NCBI RefSeq assembly: GCF_001641265.1
Contig: NW_020167520.1
Span: 1,178,001-1,242,000 of the forward strand
Reading direction: 5' to 3'
Origin: Pseudogymnoascus destructans
Taxonomy: Eukaryota; Ascomycota; Leotiomycetes; Thelebolales; Thelebolaceae
Length of the DNA: 64,000 nucleotides
The notes below the pieces were generated by a model. The model made no database searches and was not told the origin of the DNA. It saw only the letters and a program-made list of their open reading frames with translations. Below, piece by piece: positions 21,222 through 30,856 of this stretch (positions are counted from its first letter, which is position 1; every line of letters starts with the position of its first letter). A program made the position numbers and the translations under genes.

Positions 21222-22103
21222 AAGACAACACACTGTCTTAGAAAACAGAGCCAAAGGGTCATAGCTTAGACTATTCCACAATGCAGCAATCAGGTGTGTG
21301 ATGTAGTGAAGTGGTTCAGACAAGTTGCAACAAATGTTGAGTCTGGGAACTCAGGGGTAAGTCAGAGGTTAACACCTCACTGACTTTTCAGAAACAAGGA
21401 GTAACAAGATCAATGCTTGGAAGCTTGGAAAAGACATGGAAGTATGTGATAGTCGATTTACTGTATTGTCTGCTTGCCCTTTCTTAAGGAAAGGGCAATC
21501 CTATTTATGCTAAAGGAGTGTAGTTCTCTCATTTTCCAAGACTTTCCATGACTTACCAGGCTTGGTAACTATAGTCGACGTAAGAGAATCCCATTGAACA
21601 ATCTCTTAGGTTCGTAGCCTATAGGAAGTAAAAGGAGGTCCAAGGTCAGAGTACCCCTATAGACAAATTATGTCATAGACAAATTATGTCATAGACAAAT
21701 TATGTCATAGACAAATTATGTCATAACTTAACCAATCTTGTGGGTAACTAAAGAGCGATGACATGTAATGAATCATAGAGGTTCGTAGGAGCTTTTAGAG
21801 CTATCGTTCATGCTCCTAGGCCTCTAGTTGGTAGAGATATGTCATGTGGTAGTATGAGTGATGTCATGTAATGAATCATAGAGGGTTGTAGAGATATGCT
21901 ATGTGGTAATATCGGCCCAGTAACTAAGGAGCGATGACGTGTAATGAATCATAGATGGTTGTAGCAATCGTTGAGTAGTATTGCTCTTGTTGTTGGTGTG
22001 ATAAGCCAAAATATGTATAGTGACTTGTAGGTTTGAGGAGGAGATTTCCAAGTTTGCTCTTGAGTTTGATAGCAAACTGAGTGCAACGAATGTCAGTATG
22101 ACA
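21222..22103 (-). mobile_element. Truncated solo LTR, copy 1
   Basis: Same sequence as the solo LTRs at 33370-34303 and 36085-37008 but missing the outer 60 bp (TGTAATGGTGGG... on this strand). The truncation falls exactly where the hAT right end stops (GGCCAGTCTA then AAGACAAC). The other end (GTCAGTATGACA) is intact and lies inside a second hAT relic. Confidence 0.85.
21659..21722. repeat. 16-bp tandem repeat inside the LTR (four units)
   Basis: Four perfect copies of ATAGACAAATTATGTC. The LTR at 36085 has three copies and the LTR at 33370 has one. Confidence 0.95.
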
Positions 22104-22132
22104 AACGACTAACCTACCCAAACCTTAGCCGC

Positions 22133-22365
22133 ATGGCCTTGGATATGTTGTCGATTCCGGCAATGTCAGCAGAGCCAGAGCGTCTCTTTTCAGCCTGTAA
22201 AATCACTCTTACTGACCGCAGGAATCAGCTAGGCATCGAGTCTATTCAGGCGATTGAGTGTTGCAAGTCGTGGTTGTGCCGGGGGAGCATACCATATGTG
22301 GATGATCTTGAAGTGCCTTCTGACCTGTTGGTCATTGATAGATCAGTTCTACTTCAGCCATACTA
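22133..22365 (+). pseudogene. hAT transposase dimerisation-domain fragment
   Basis: Encodes the C-terminal part of a second hAT transposase: LSIPAMSAEPERLFSACK, then TLTDRRNQLGIESIQAIECC, ending shortly after. This is the conserved hAT dimerisation region; everything upstream is lost or replaced by the LTR at 21222-22103. It is not the same family as the transposase at 17588-20469. Confidence 0.8.
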
Positions 22366-22568
22366 GTCTAGCTGTATCCGGCAGATCATGGACTGCAATT
22401 TGAACTAGTTTTAAGTTATTTGAGGTGTTGACTATTGAGTTATTGCATGTTGAAGTTATTGGTGTTTACCATATGGAATCACGTGTACAAACTATTAGTT
22501 TATCAGTTTATCAGTCCGTTTATCAGTCCGTTCAAGCCAAATGTTATCAGTTCAGTTTGAGATCTCGA

Positions 22569-22618
22569 CAGTTCAGTTCAGTTCAGTTTGACCCTCTAAA
22601 CTGAACTGAACTGAACTG
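22569..22618. repeat. Perfect 21-bp inverted repeat of CAGTT words
   Basis: Two perfect 21-bp arms built of repeated CAGTT/AACTG words, separated by GACCCTCT. CAGTT-rich ends are seen in fungal hAT elements, so this may be two transposon ends left head to head, or the end of the relic at 22133-22365. Confidence 0.8.
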
Positions 22619-23195
22619 TTTGGACTATTGGCCACACTGAGTACAGCGAAGTATAAGGGCAAGGGGTGAACAACTAGGATACAGAGGCTCAGAGAATTGA
22701 CCGGACTTGCAACGTATATTATGGTCGGAAATGGTACAACGTGTTTGGAAAGGTTACCAGCTAGTTTGCGGGTATACTCATGATTTGGACCCGTAAATTG
22801 CACCCTACCGTTAACGAGAAGTAATCTTTCCTCTAAAACATCGGGAGTATGAATATGTACTTGCCACTACGATGTGATCAGCTGTAGTGAGATGGGAAAT
22901 GTCATGTGCCTAAAATTTTAGTGTGTACTCAATGAAAATCTCTCTGAGGATAGCATCGTCGAAATTTTTTGACACCTTTGCAGAAGACCCCAAGAGCAGG
23001 GTCTGGATTCCAAGTCAATGCAATAAGTTGTCGCCGCAAGATTGTTATACCCGCTCATGAGTTCCGCGGTGTTACAGGAGAAGGTACTTCCGCAAAAAAT
23101 AAAAGGTATCGATTAGTATTTATTTTACGAGACTTGTGAAGGCTAATCCCGAGCTTAAGTGTCGGGCCCTGCGTTCCGAAATTAATACCGAGAGT
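22619..23195. other. Intergenic, no gene recognised
   Basis: Short open frames only and no repeats identified. The last 100 bp lead into a zinc-cluster relic. Confidence 0.4.
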
Positions 23196-23297
23196 TGTCA
23201 TCGTTGCTTCCAAAAAACGTACAAATGCGACGGAGTAAAACCGCAATGTGGACAGTGCAGAAAGGCTCGACGTCCTCGCAATTCAGATCGCCGATGA
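23196..23297 (+). pseudogene. Zn2Cys6 DNA-binding domain relic
   Basis: Reads CHRCFQKTYKC, DGVKPQCGQC, then RKARRPRN and a stop. Spacing is C-x2-C-x6-C-x6-C-x2-C as in fungal binuclear zinc clusters, but the sixth cysteine is missing. No activation domain or plausible start is attached. Most likely a fragment of a transcription-factor gene. Confidence 0.6.
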
Positions 23298-23599
23298 AGC
23301 TGATATTATTGCCGACTCAGGCTTGTCAGGCGATGCAAGCCAGATTGTCGTCGCAGAAGATGGTAAATCCCTACCGTAATCTGCACGGGGAAGGTGTGGA
23401 GAATCGAGATACATGAAAAGGCATACTAGGATTCACTTGTATTGAGAGGGGGATGACAAGAGCAGCTCTTAGATATCAAGACCAACCTAATATTCCCAAT
23501 TTAAAACGTCCTTGTGTGTATATGACTTTGTCCAATTGCCCTTCAAATCTTCGTGTAATGTGTAATTTTGGCTCTTAGATGTCCCTAAGATCTTGTACA

Positions 23600-26500
23600 T
23601 CACAACGACTTCCTCTCCTCCGCATCAGCAACCTTCGTCCCATTCTCCCCCATTGCAGCAAGTTTCTTCTCGATAGCCTTGAAGCCGAACCAGCTTGGGT
23701 ACAGGAAGGGGCGGAGGTCGAATCTGTTATCGTCTGGACTGTATTGCTCGGCGTGATCTGCACACTCGATTAGCTTTTCGCACATGGACAGGAACAAATG
23801 TGAAATAAACTTACAGGATGGAGTTAAGGTTGTCATCTTGTGGCGGTTAATGCCGTAATTCCAGCTGGAGAGGGGATTAGTCGAATGATATTACTGGAGG
23901 GGGAGAGAGAAAGAACGTACAAGAACCAGCGGACTTTGGTGTAGATTTTTTGCGGACCTAGAGAGAGGGGGAGTCAGTAATTGCTTCTTCGAGGGTGTCT
24001 CAGGAGTGAAGGAGGAATGATTCTCTATTTTCGGCAAAATAGAGAAAGTTCTGAAGCACATAAGATGAAACTTGATGAGAGAGGGTAGCCAGAATCAAAG
24101 AGCCCGTTATCACTTACTCAATTTATTGCTCCATTGATGGAGGAGCTTGCTCCACATGCCATATGGGCCGAGCTTATCCACTTTGCGCATGCGGCCGTAA
24201 ATTGAGAGTTCGTCGTATGTCATCCCCATATCGGCTTCTTTTTAACGGTTAGCGCTGCTAAAGAACATATGGAGAGGTGGGAGAGAAACAGTGGCTCAAC
24301 TTCGAGCACCTCCCCAAAAACGGCGCAGGATAAGGGCGGGAAAGGACTTACCGTCTGATTGTACGTAATCGGCGGTGATAGGCTCAAGTTCGGCAGTGGG
24401 CGGAGCAGCGATGAAGTCGGGAAGAATAGGGAGATCGAAATTCGTGGCAGCCCAAAGGATAAAGCGTTTCAGATCCTGCTCTGCAAGTTCTCAGAGTCAG
24501 TATTGCTTAATCAATAAATATCTAGACATTTCGCGAGTTTCAATACTTATTTTGAATAACCCAGAACTCCGGAGATATTAAAAAAAAAAGGGGGGTATCA
24601 AAACTCGCGAAACGTACGAATAAGGAAACGAAAACTCTGGGAATTTGCATACTCGCGATCCCGCCTATAGGATTAATATCTGCAGATGAACAGTCGTATT
24701 TTGTTAGGTATCCACGCAAACTCTCGTCTACATTAGCAGAGCCTAGAACAAGCAAGCCGCCCGGATTTTGGTTCTCTGGATTGTTCTTGTTCCGTCCGCG
24801 TACTGTTGGCAGGAGTTGCGCAAAGAGATAGCTTAGAACCATTCTTAGACGGGCTTGAATGTTTTGGAGAGCAAGATTTGAGGCAGGCGTGCCACCAAAC
24901 ATCTTGAATTTTGGTGCATAGGATGTGACCGTCGTGAAAAGTGTTGTAACAGCATAGTAGACCGTGTCGATATTGAGATCTAGATGACTAAGCAATACAC
25001 GTTAGCGTTACAACTGAGGAGTTCCGAGAAACTGTTCCTCTTGTAGGGATACTTACTATGCTCCAATATCCTTTGCCAGCGCTTTTGCTCTTGATCGCGT
25101 ATCCTTGCTACTATTTTCTGCCATGCCAAGGTATGCAGTGTGGAATAGTCTTGAAGCGACGTCCTGGGGCGAAGATGGGAGCCACTCTGAATCAGAGGGT
25201 TCTCCGACGATTTTGAGAAGGTCCTTGATGACTTGCGGATTCTTTCTCTCTAAGACGGCTTGGTATACTAGCCGACACCTATTTATCAATCTGGTTAGTA
25301 TACTAGTCGAGACAAGAAACATCAGGTAGAATCAAGTAATTTCTGGTGCAGATTTTACTGCCAAGGAAAAAGGGGGACATAAGGGAATGATGAACTAACA
25401 TTGAATGTACTAACACGGCCGTGGCACAGGAATCCACGCCACCAGAAAGGGGAAGAAAAAATCCTCCGCTCGAAGATCTGCGCAAGTAGTCCCAGAGCCA
25501 GCACGCGGGGCCATAAGCAATTTCCTCCTCTGGCAGGTGATATTTGATTGCGATTTCTGGGCTAGGCCTCACTCGAAGATCTACCTCCTCGGAGGCTGAG
25601 GACAGACTGAAGTTAACCTCGACACGTTCGTAGACGGGGCTTTTTGTGGCTCTGTTCGTCAAATACTGATTAGCACATATACTTTGAACTGTGAGAATTG
25701 TGTAGAATATCATGCTTGAAGTCACGTCAAGTATATACTATTCCGTCGAGACAAAGTGGTACAAAGAAAATTGACGTACTGAAGGGCTCGTGACTTTTGG
25801 GATCGATAGCTGCGAACCTCTTCGATATCTACGGTGGCAATTATCGTCTCAACATCGTTAAGACTGAATTGTGAGCCCTGCGCAACCTATAAGATTATCG
25901 TTAGCGGTGACGAGAATAGGCATAGTTATTTGTACTTACAATGCGTCCGTTGATAATTATCATTGCGCATCCATCATAATATAGTCTGTCACCATCGCAG
26001 CCTTGTTGGTTTGAATATCTGGAAATCCTCAGAGTTAGTATTGCCTATTGAAGAAATATCCATATGCTTCGCGAGTCTTTAATTCCTTTTTTAAATATTG
26101 AAAAACGCCCGAGGTATTCAAAGGGGGTATGAAAACTCACGAAGAATACAAACAAGGGAATAAAATGCTCCGGGAATTTGCTCACAGATAGATACCACCA
26201 GACTTGAGCGTCTCTTGACGAATTAAGTCGATCCTTGTGTTCAACTTCCTGAGCTCATGATGTGACCCACTAGAATTCAACGTGATTTCAGAACCATCAA
26301 GACCGGCTCCAAGTGCAGGTGAAATCGGGGTAAATAGCTCTTCGCAGGTCTCATTTGACATACACGAATCAAGGGTCGAGATGAGCGCGTCTCCAATTCG
26401 GCACTTCTTCTGGCCTGTGAGCTTCTGTACGCTTCTCGGCAGGTAAAAATCTTCCACAATTCTTTCTCCTTTCCAAGGTGAGAAGTATCTCATCTCTCGA

Positions 26501-27421
26501 TAGTTTCCGTCATTGGCAAGACTTAATTTCGGTCTGATCAGAAGAATCTCTTGGTTCAAGCTAAGAATCCGGGCATTGTATTTGACGTTCTTATGCATAA
26601 CTGGCATACCAATGTCCAGAAGGATATCCTTACTGCAAGTTCTCGAGTTAGTATTATTTGATTAAGAAGTATTTAGATGCTTCGCGAGTTCTAATGCCTT
26701 TTTTGAATGACCTAGAACTCCCGAGATATTCAAAATAGGCATTGAACCTTGCGAAGTATACAAATAGAGAAATAAATGCCCCGGGAATTTTACATACCAT
26801 ATTGGGTCTTCGAGAATCATTACGAGAGATTCCCATGAGTGCAAGTCTGTGTCAGACTCTAGAAAATGGTCGAGGCACTAAATGATAGTTAGCAATTGCA
26901 AAGTTACCGACGCAGTCTTTGAAATGGCAGTTTCATTATCTCAGCGCACCACGACAATAATCGATGGTGATCCACTAGCCTCTTCCTCGTGCCTCGCTCC
27001 AGACGTGGGCTCAGATAGAATATCATGGCTTTTCCCATACCAATAAGACCGTGTACCACATTTCCACATTTTTTTTCGCTCCTACACGAAGTTTGAATCG
27101 TGTATAGCTCTTTTTGAATGGAAAATAAACCGGACATACTATGCGAACTCTCTGCCAGAGCTAGACGCGAAAAGCTTCTCTGAAACAGCATAAAAAAGAC
27201 AATTACGTACGCCATATCCAGTAATTTCGAGTTCAGGGCCTATGCGGAGCGAAGCGCCGCCGGCTTTGGCTTCCTTGATGGATTGTAGAATACGTTGGGC
27301 ATTTCCTTCGAAGTCAAGGGCCCACTGATTCAGGGAGCTATATTACAGTCAGTCCTCAATTATCCAGCGAAGAAGGCAGGGAGGGTGCAAACCAAGTTGC
27401 CAGGGTCACGAGATGACCCAT
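23600..27421 (-). CDS. QNS1: Glutamine-dependent NAD+ synthetase
   Basis: Last step of NAD+ synthesis: amidation of deamido-NAD with ammonia from glutamine, using ATP. I could join 14 exons in frame: 27421-27393, 27337-27211, 26877-26798, 26632-26186, 26018-25940, 25886-25780, 25651-25400, 25278-25057, 24987-24653, 24480-24352, 24237-24118, 23957-23921, 23864-23815, 23757-23600. The product is 723 residues, the normal family length. The N-terminal nitrilase-type glutaminase domain shows PELEITGYGCLDHF and GGIYLYSNQQGCDGDRLYYDG (nucleophile Cys). The synthetase domain has LPLSGGVDSCATA (P-loop), PTAELEPI and YSPDDNRFDLRPFLYP. Thirteen introns is a high number for this lineage; three (26797-26633, 26185-26019, 24652-24481) are copies of one sequence. 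The second intron is 333 bp. Confidence 0.93.
24481..24652 (-). repeat. Introner-like intron, copy 1 (QNS1 intron 9)
   Basis: 172-bp intron starting GTATGCAAATTCCCAGAG and ending GAGAACTTGCAG. The whole intron aligns with the two introns at 26019-26185 and 26633-26797, including a central inverted-repeat-like region (TCGCGAGTTTT... and ...AACTCGCGA). Confidence 0.85.
26019..26185 (-). repeat. Introner-like intron, copy 2 (QNS1 intron 4)
   Basis: 167-bp intron starting GTGAGCAAATTCCCGGAG and ending GAGGATTTCCAG, homologous end to end with the other two copies but more diverged at the splice sites. Confidence 0.85.
26633..26797 (-). repeat. Introner-like intron, copy 3 (QNS1 intron 3)
   Basis: 165-bp intron starting GTATGTAAAATTCCCGGGG and ending GAGAACTTGCAG. 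Shares the TTCGCGAG word and the Asn-Pro-like AATTCCC block with the other copies. Confidence 0.85.
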
Positions 27422-27735
27422 ATTTTACTTTTGATGGTGGCGATTGAAGGTTAGAAATGCAAATGATTATGCTAGACAATTTGGAATGGAGGCAATATGT
27501 GATTCTTGGCGAAAGTTAACTTGGTTGAGATGTACTAGAGAAATAGAATAAGAAAGAAGGTTGCACGCTAGTGGCTGTTGAGTCATACAGTACGGCGCCA
27601 TAAGTATCCGTACGGGTCTGTGCTCAAATTGCAAAAAACGCGTTGTATTTTTTCCATGGGTTTGAGAACACTACCAAGGAAAAACTAATTAAACCTTCCA
27701 AAACGATGGACAATGAAAAAACGGTCATTCCCCTC
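27422..27735. other. Intergenic between QNS1 and the Copia element
   Basis: Holds the QNS1 promoter (read leftward). At 27583-27615 the sequence TACAGTACGGCGCCATAAG, then TATCCGTACGG, resembles one end of a Tc1/mariner-type element; no partner repeat was found in the window. Confidence 0.45.
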
Positions 27736-27826
27736 TGTTGAGTAATATGTGTGTGTATTCCTGTCTATCTATTGCTGCCTGAAATTGCGGGGAAGTGGTG
27801 CTGAGATCATGTGACATATTACAACA
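27736..27826 (-). repeat. Copia 3' LTR (91 bp)
   Basis: On the minus strand starts TGTTGTAATATGTC and ends ATTACTCAACA. It aligns along its whole length with 37695-37783 at roughly 75% identity with small indels. Confidence 0.75.
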
Positions 27827-27838
27827 CACCCCCCCATG
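27827..27838 (-). promoter_or_regulatory. Polypurine tract of the Copia element
   Basis: On the minus strand ATGGGGGGGTG directly precedes the 3' LTR, as expected for the plus-strand DNA primer. Confidence 0.7.
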
Positions 27839-27992
27839 TATCCCAGTACCGCATACTAAGTAGGAAGGCTCGCAGGCAAATCCGTATGGGTCTGAATTTG
27901 GAGTTCTGGGCCAACAACCTTTTTCTACCCCCGCCCCCGCCACTACCAAGCACCAACTTTCCACTCTCGCACAGCTCCGTACGCGACTCACA

Positions 27993-30538
27993 ATGACTGT
28001 TATTGGTGAAATCAAGCCTCAAGACATGGCTCTGGTTGAGATCAGGGCTGACCTCCATGATGACTTGCCGGAGTATGAGAGGGTCAAAATACCATCCCTA
28101 CCCCCAATTGTGGTTGGCGTGGAATTGGCCCGTCCGTACGGTGTTGCTGGTGTGGTGGAGTTTGACCACCCACAACAGACAACGGCTTGGTACATCCAGG
28201 CTGTAGGAGACATGGATGCTGGCTGTGACCAGTGTGTACACGATCGGGGCAGTGCTCGGGCTCGTCCCTTCTTCTCTGCCTGCTATCACTATGGCGAGCT
28301 GCAGGAAGGAGCCTGTGGTAACTGTGCAATGAAGCACAAGTCAGCTGCTTGTTCCTTGAGTAAGTTTGTACCTTTCTGTTGATTCCTATGCTGCGTACGA
28401 CACTAACACATACTCGGTGTTCCACCCACTCGCTTCGCTCGTAGGTGGCGACAGCAAGTTGTGCGTGCGACAGCAAGATGTGCGTACACCGCTATTTTGA
28501 TATATAGAAAAAATAATAGTATTCTTCATAACGTAGTATCTACAATGCCTCAAAATAACGATCCTACTATGATTGCTCGCCTTAATGAGGCCCAACAGTT
28601 CTTCTTAAAACAACCAAGTACATATACAATTGCTTGGGTTGCAAATAAATTCAATGTCAACCGTGAGACACTCCGACGTCGTATTACGAGTACTACGTCT
28701 CCTCAATTACCCCACGGAGGTAGCAATCGAGTCTTATCTCAATCGCAAGAGACCGCGGTCTGTCAATTCATATACGACCAACTTGAGCGCGGGGTCCCTG
28801 CCAACCGATCTATGATACTACGGGCAGTTGCAGACTTACGACCTAATCGTACGATACCATCACAACGGTGGCTACAACGCTTTCTAAAAGCACACCCCGA
28901 ATTTCATACAATTCACACGAAGACGTTAAATACACATCGGAAGCAAGCACAAAAGAAAGAGGTGTTTGAGGAATTCTTTCTCACATATAACGCCCTTATT
29001 ACAAAACATAACATTAAGCCATATAATTTATGGAATGTTGATGAGACAGGCTATATGATTGGGTGTTATAAGTCTACGGCTGTTATTGTACCAATCGGTG
29101 TAAAGCAGTGGACTGTTGATAATCCTGAGAATCGGCTCTCTGTTACTGTAATTGAGGCAGTAAATGCAAGTGGTGCTGCACTTGCAGAAGCTATCATTAT
29201 CCCTGGCAAACTTCATATGGATTCATGGTACAATGATGACCTTGAGCCAAATGCTCTCATTATTGTAAATGAGAGCGGGTATTCAAACGACGACATTGCA
29301 ATCCAATACCTTATGCATTTTATCCAACTATCTGCAGAGCATATGGCACCAGATGATACTCGCCTCTTATTACTTGACGGCCATGACTCTCATAAAACAG
29401 AGCGCTTTCTTACATTAGCAGAAGAGCATAACATTGTTATTTGCTGCCTTCCTGGTCATACAACACATCTATTACAACCTCTTGATGTAGCGGTTTTTAA
29501 GCAAACACTTTCATCAAAAGGCACTTGATCAAGCAGTACGTAGCTACGACTATGAGTATAAGCTACGTACGTTCCTTTCAGACCTCCCGCAAATCCGACG
29601 GCAATCTCTAACTGTCCGTACAATTCAATCTGGTTGGAGAAATACAGGACTATATCCATATAATCCTCCACTTGTAATTGACAAGATACAAGAGACTCGG
29701 AATCAAACACCTGATTATGAGCCATTTGCTTCATATAATATTATCTCAACACCGAAAACAACTATGCAAAGTGTGCAAGCGGTTGAACATTGGCAGAAGA
29801 GAGCAGAGGAAGCTTTCTCATCGCCTTCAAGAGAAGGGTTTCAATCATTTGCACGTGGAACTACAGTTGTTCTACACCGGGCAGAGCTCTATAAGACCGA
29901 GCTAGATATTATGACTCTACGTGCAGTAGAGCAGAAGGCAGCAAAGGCAAGGGCACGGAAATCACTACAGAAAGGAGGGCAGTTATATGCATCAGATGCA
30001 CGGAAAATGCGGGAAGAGAAGAAAGCAAAGTTGCAAGCAAAAGCAGACGCAAGAGCAGCAAGGGAATCGGACCAAGTAGTAAAGCAGCTACAAGCGCAAG
30101 CACGTAAAATCGAAATTGAAGAGCGTAAGGTTGAGAGGAAGCGGGTAGCAGAGCGGAAGAAGGAAGGGTTGAAATCAAAAGTGATCATTTTACGGTATAG
30201 TAAGGATCAAAGTGATAGTAGCAATAGTGGCAGTAGCGATAGTGATAGTAGTTCTATTGATTTTATGTTTTAATTATATAGTTATATAGTTGATATATAA
30301 GGCGTCTTTTTCTTCGTTTTATGTGTCGCACATCTTGCTGTCGCACGCACAACTTGCTGTCGCCACCTACGAGCGAAGCGAGTGGGTGGAACACCGAGTA
30401 GTAGGCCACAAGAAAACTTGGAGACCTGCCACGCCACCACCTCCGCCATCTCCCAAAGCTGGGAAAAGATCTGGCACCCGTGCCTTCGCCCGACAGAAAG
30501 CTATTGATGAAGAAGCTGCTGCTCAGCTTCATGAGTAA
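27993..30538 (+). CDS. Antisense gene in the Copia element, cysteine-cluster protein
   Basis: Exon 1 is 27993-28359 (ATG, MTVIGEIKPQDMALVEIRAD) and exon 2 is 30402-30538, giving 167 residues. The intron has donor GTAAGT and acceptor TAG (a second TAG three bases on is equally good). Family B copy 2 sits inside the intron, two bases before its last G. The first about 80 residues are acidic/hydrophobic. A compact cysteine cluster follows (CDQCVHD, FFSACYHYGE, GACGNCAMKH, AACS), which resembles the fungal DUF3716 pattern as I recall it. The tail is basic and Pro-rich (RPATPPPPPSPKAGKRSGTR). The gene runs opposite to gag-pol, between the pol stop and the 3' LTR. Function unknown; DNA binding is possible from the cysteines and basic tail. 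Confidence 0.7.
28413..30398 (+). mobile_element. Family B transposon, copy 2 (in an intron)
   Basis: 1986 bp, flanked by TA (28411-28412 and 30399-30400), with terminal repeats identical in layout to copy 1. It differs from the 1991-bp full length by a 5-bp deletion near 29503. Confidence 0.95.
28545..30273 (+). pseudogene. Family B transposase, copy 2, frameshifted
   Basis: The same 577-codon gene as copies 1 and 3 up to ...LLQPLDVAVFKQ. A 5-bp deletion (relative GTGCA) then shifts the frame and it stops at 29528. One substitution changes LPAHTTHL to LPGHTTHL just before. The third catalytic region and coiled-coil tail are lost, although the downstream frame is still open to 30273. Confidence 0.93.
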
Positions 30539-30560
30539 TCTCCGTACGCCTCACTTCTAG

Positions 30561-30637
30561 TGCTCTCAGTGTTCTGGTGCTCTCGGTGTTCTGGTGCTCT
30601 CAGTGTTCTGGTGCTCTCGGGTTCTGGTGCTCTCGGT
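30561..30637. repeat. 17-bp minisatellite
   Basis: About 4.5 units of TGCTCTC(A/G)GTGTTCTGG, one unit one base shorter. Lies just past the stop of the antisense gene. Confidence 0.9.
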
Positions 30638-30756
30638 TGTGAATGAGGCCTAAATAACAGTGGATTTCTCTGCAATTTTAATGTGACAGGTCCGTACGTA
30701 GTTGTGAGTGTGGGAAAATGGGTGATTCTCCTGTTTTTGTATAGTAAAAGTCAGGG

Positions 30757-30856
30757 ATTTCTCCTGCTCTTGTCTGCCTTCCCCCCTTTGTTGAAATGGG
30801 TTTGGAATTTCTCCTGCTCTTGTCTGCCTTCCCCCCTTTGTTGAAATGGGTTTGGA
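30757..30856. repeat. 50-bp tandem duplication with purine tract
   Basis: Two nearly perfect 50-bp units, each containing, on the minus strand, AACAAAGGGGGGAAGGCAG. The purine tract resembles a second, internal polypurine tract of the Copia element. Confidence 0.85.

Noticed and set aside
26878..27210. Separate gene inside the 333-bp QNS1 intron 2
   Set aside because: The open frame there has no ATG context or family features, and the flanking exons splice in frame across it.
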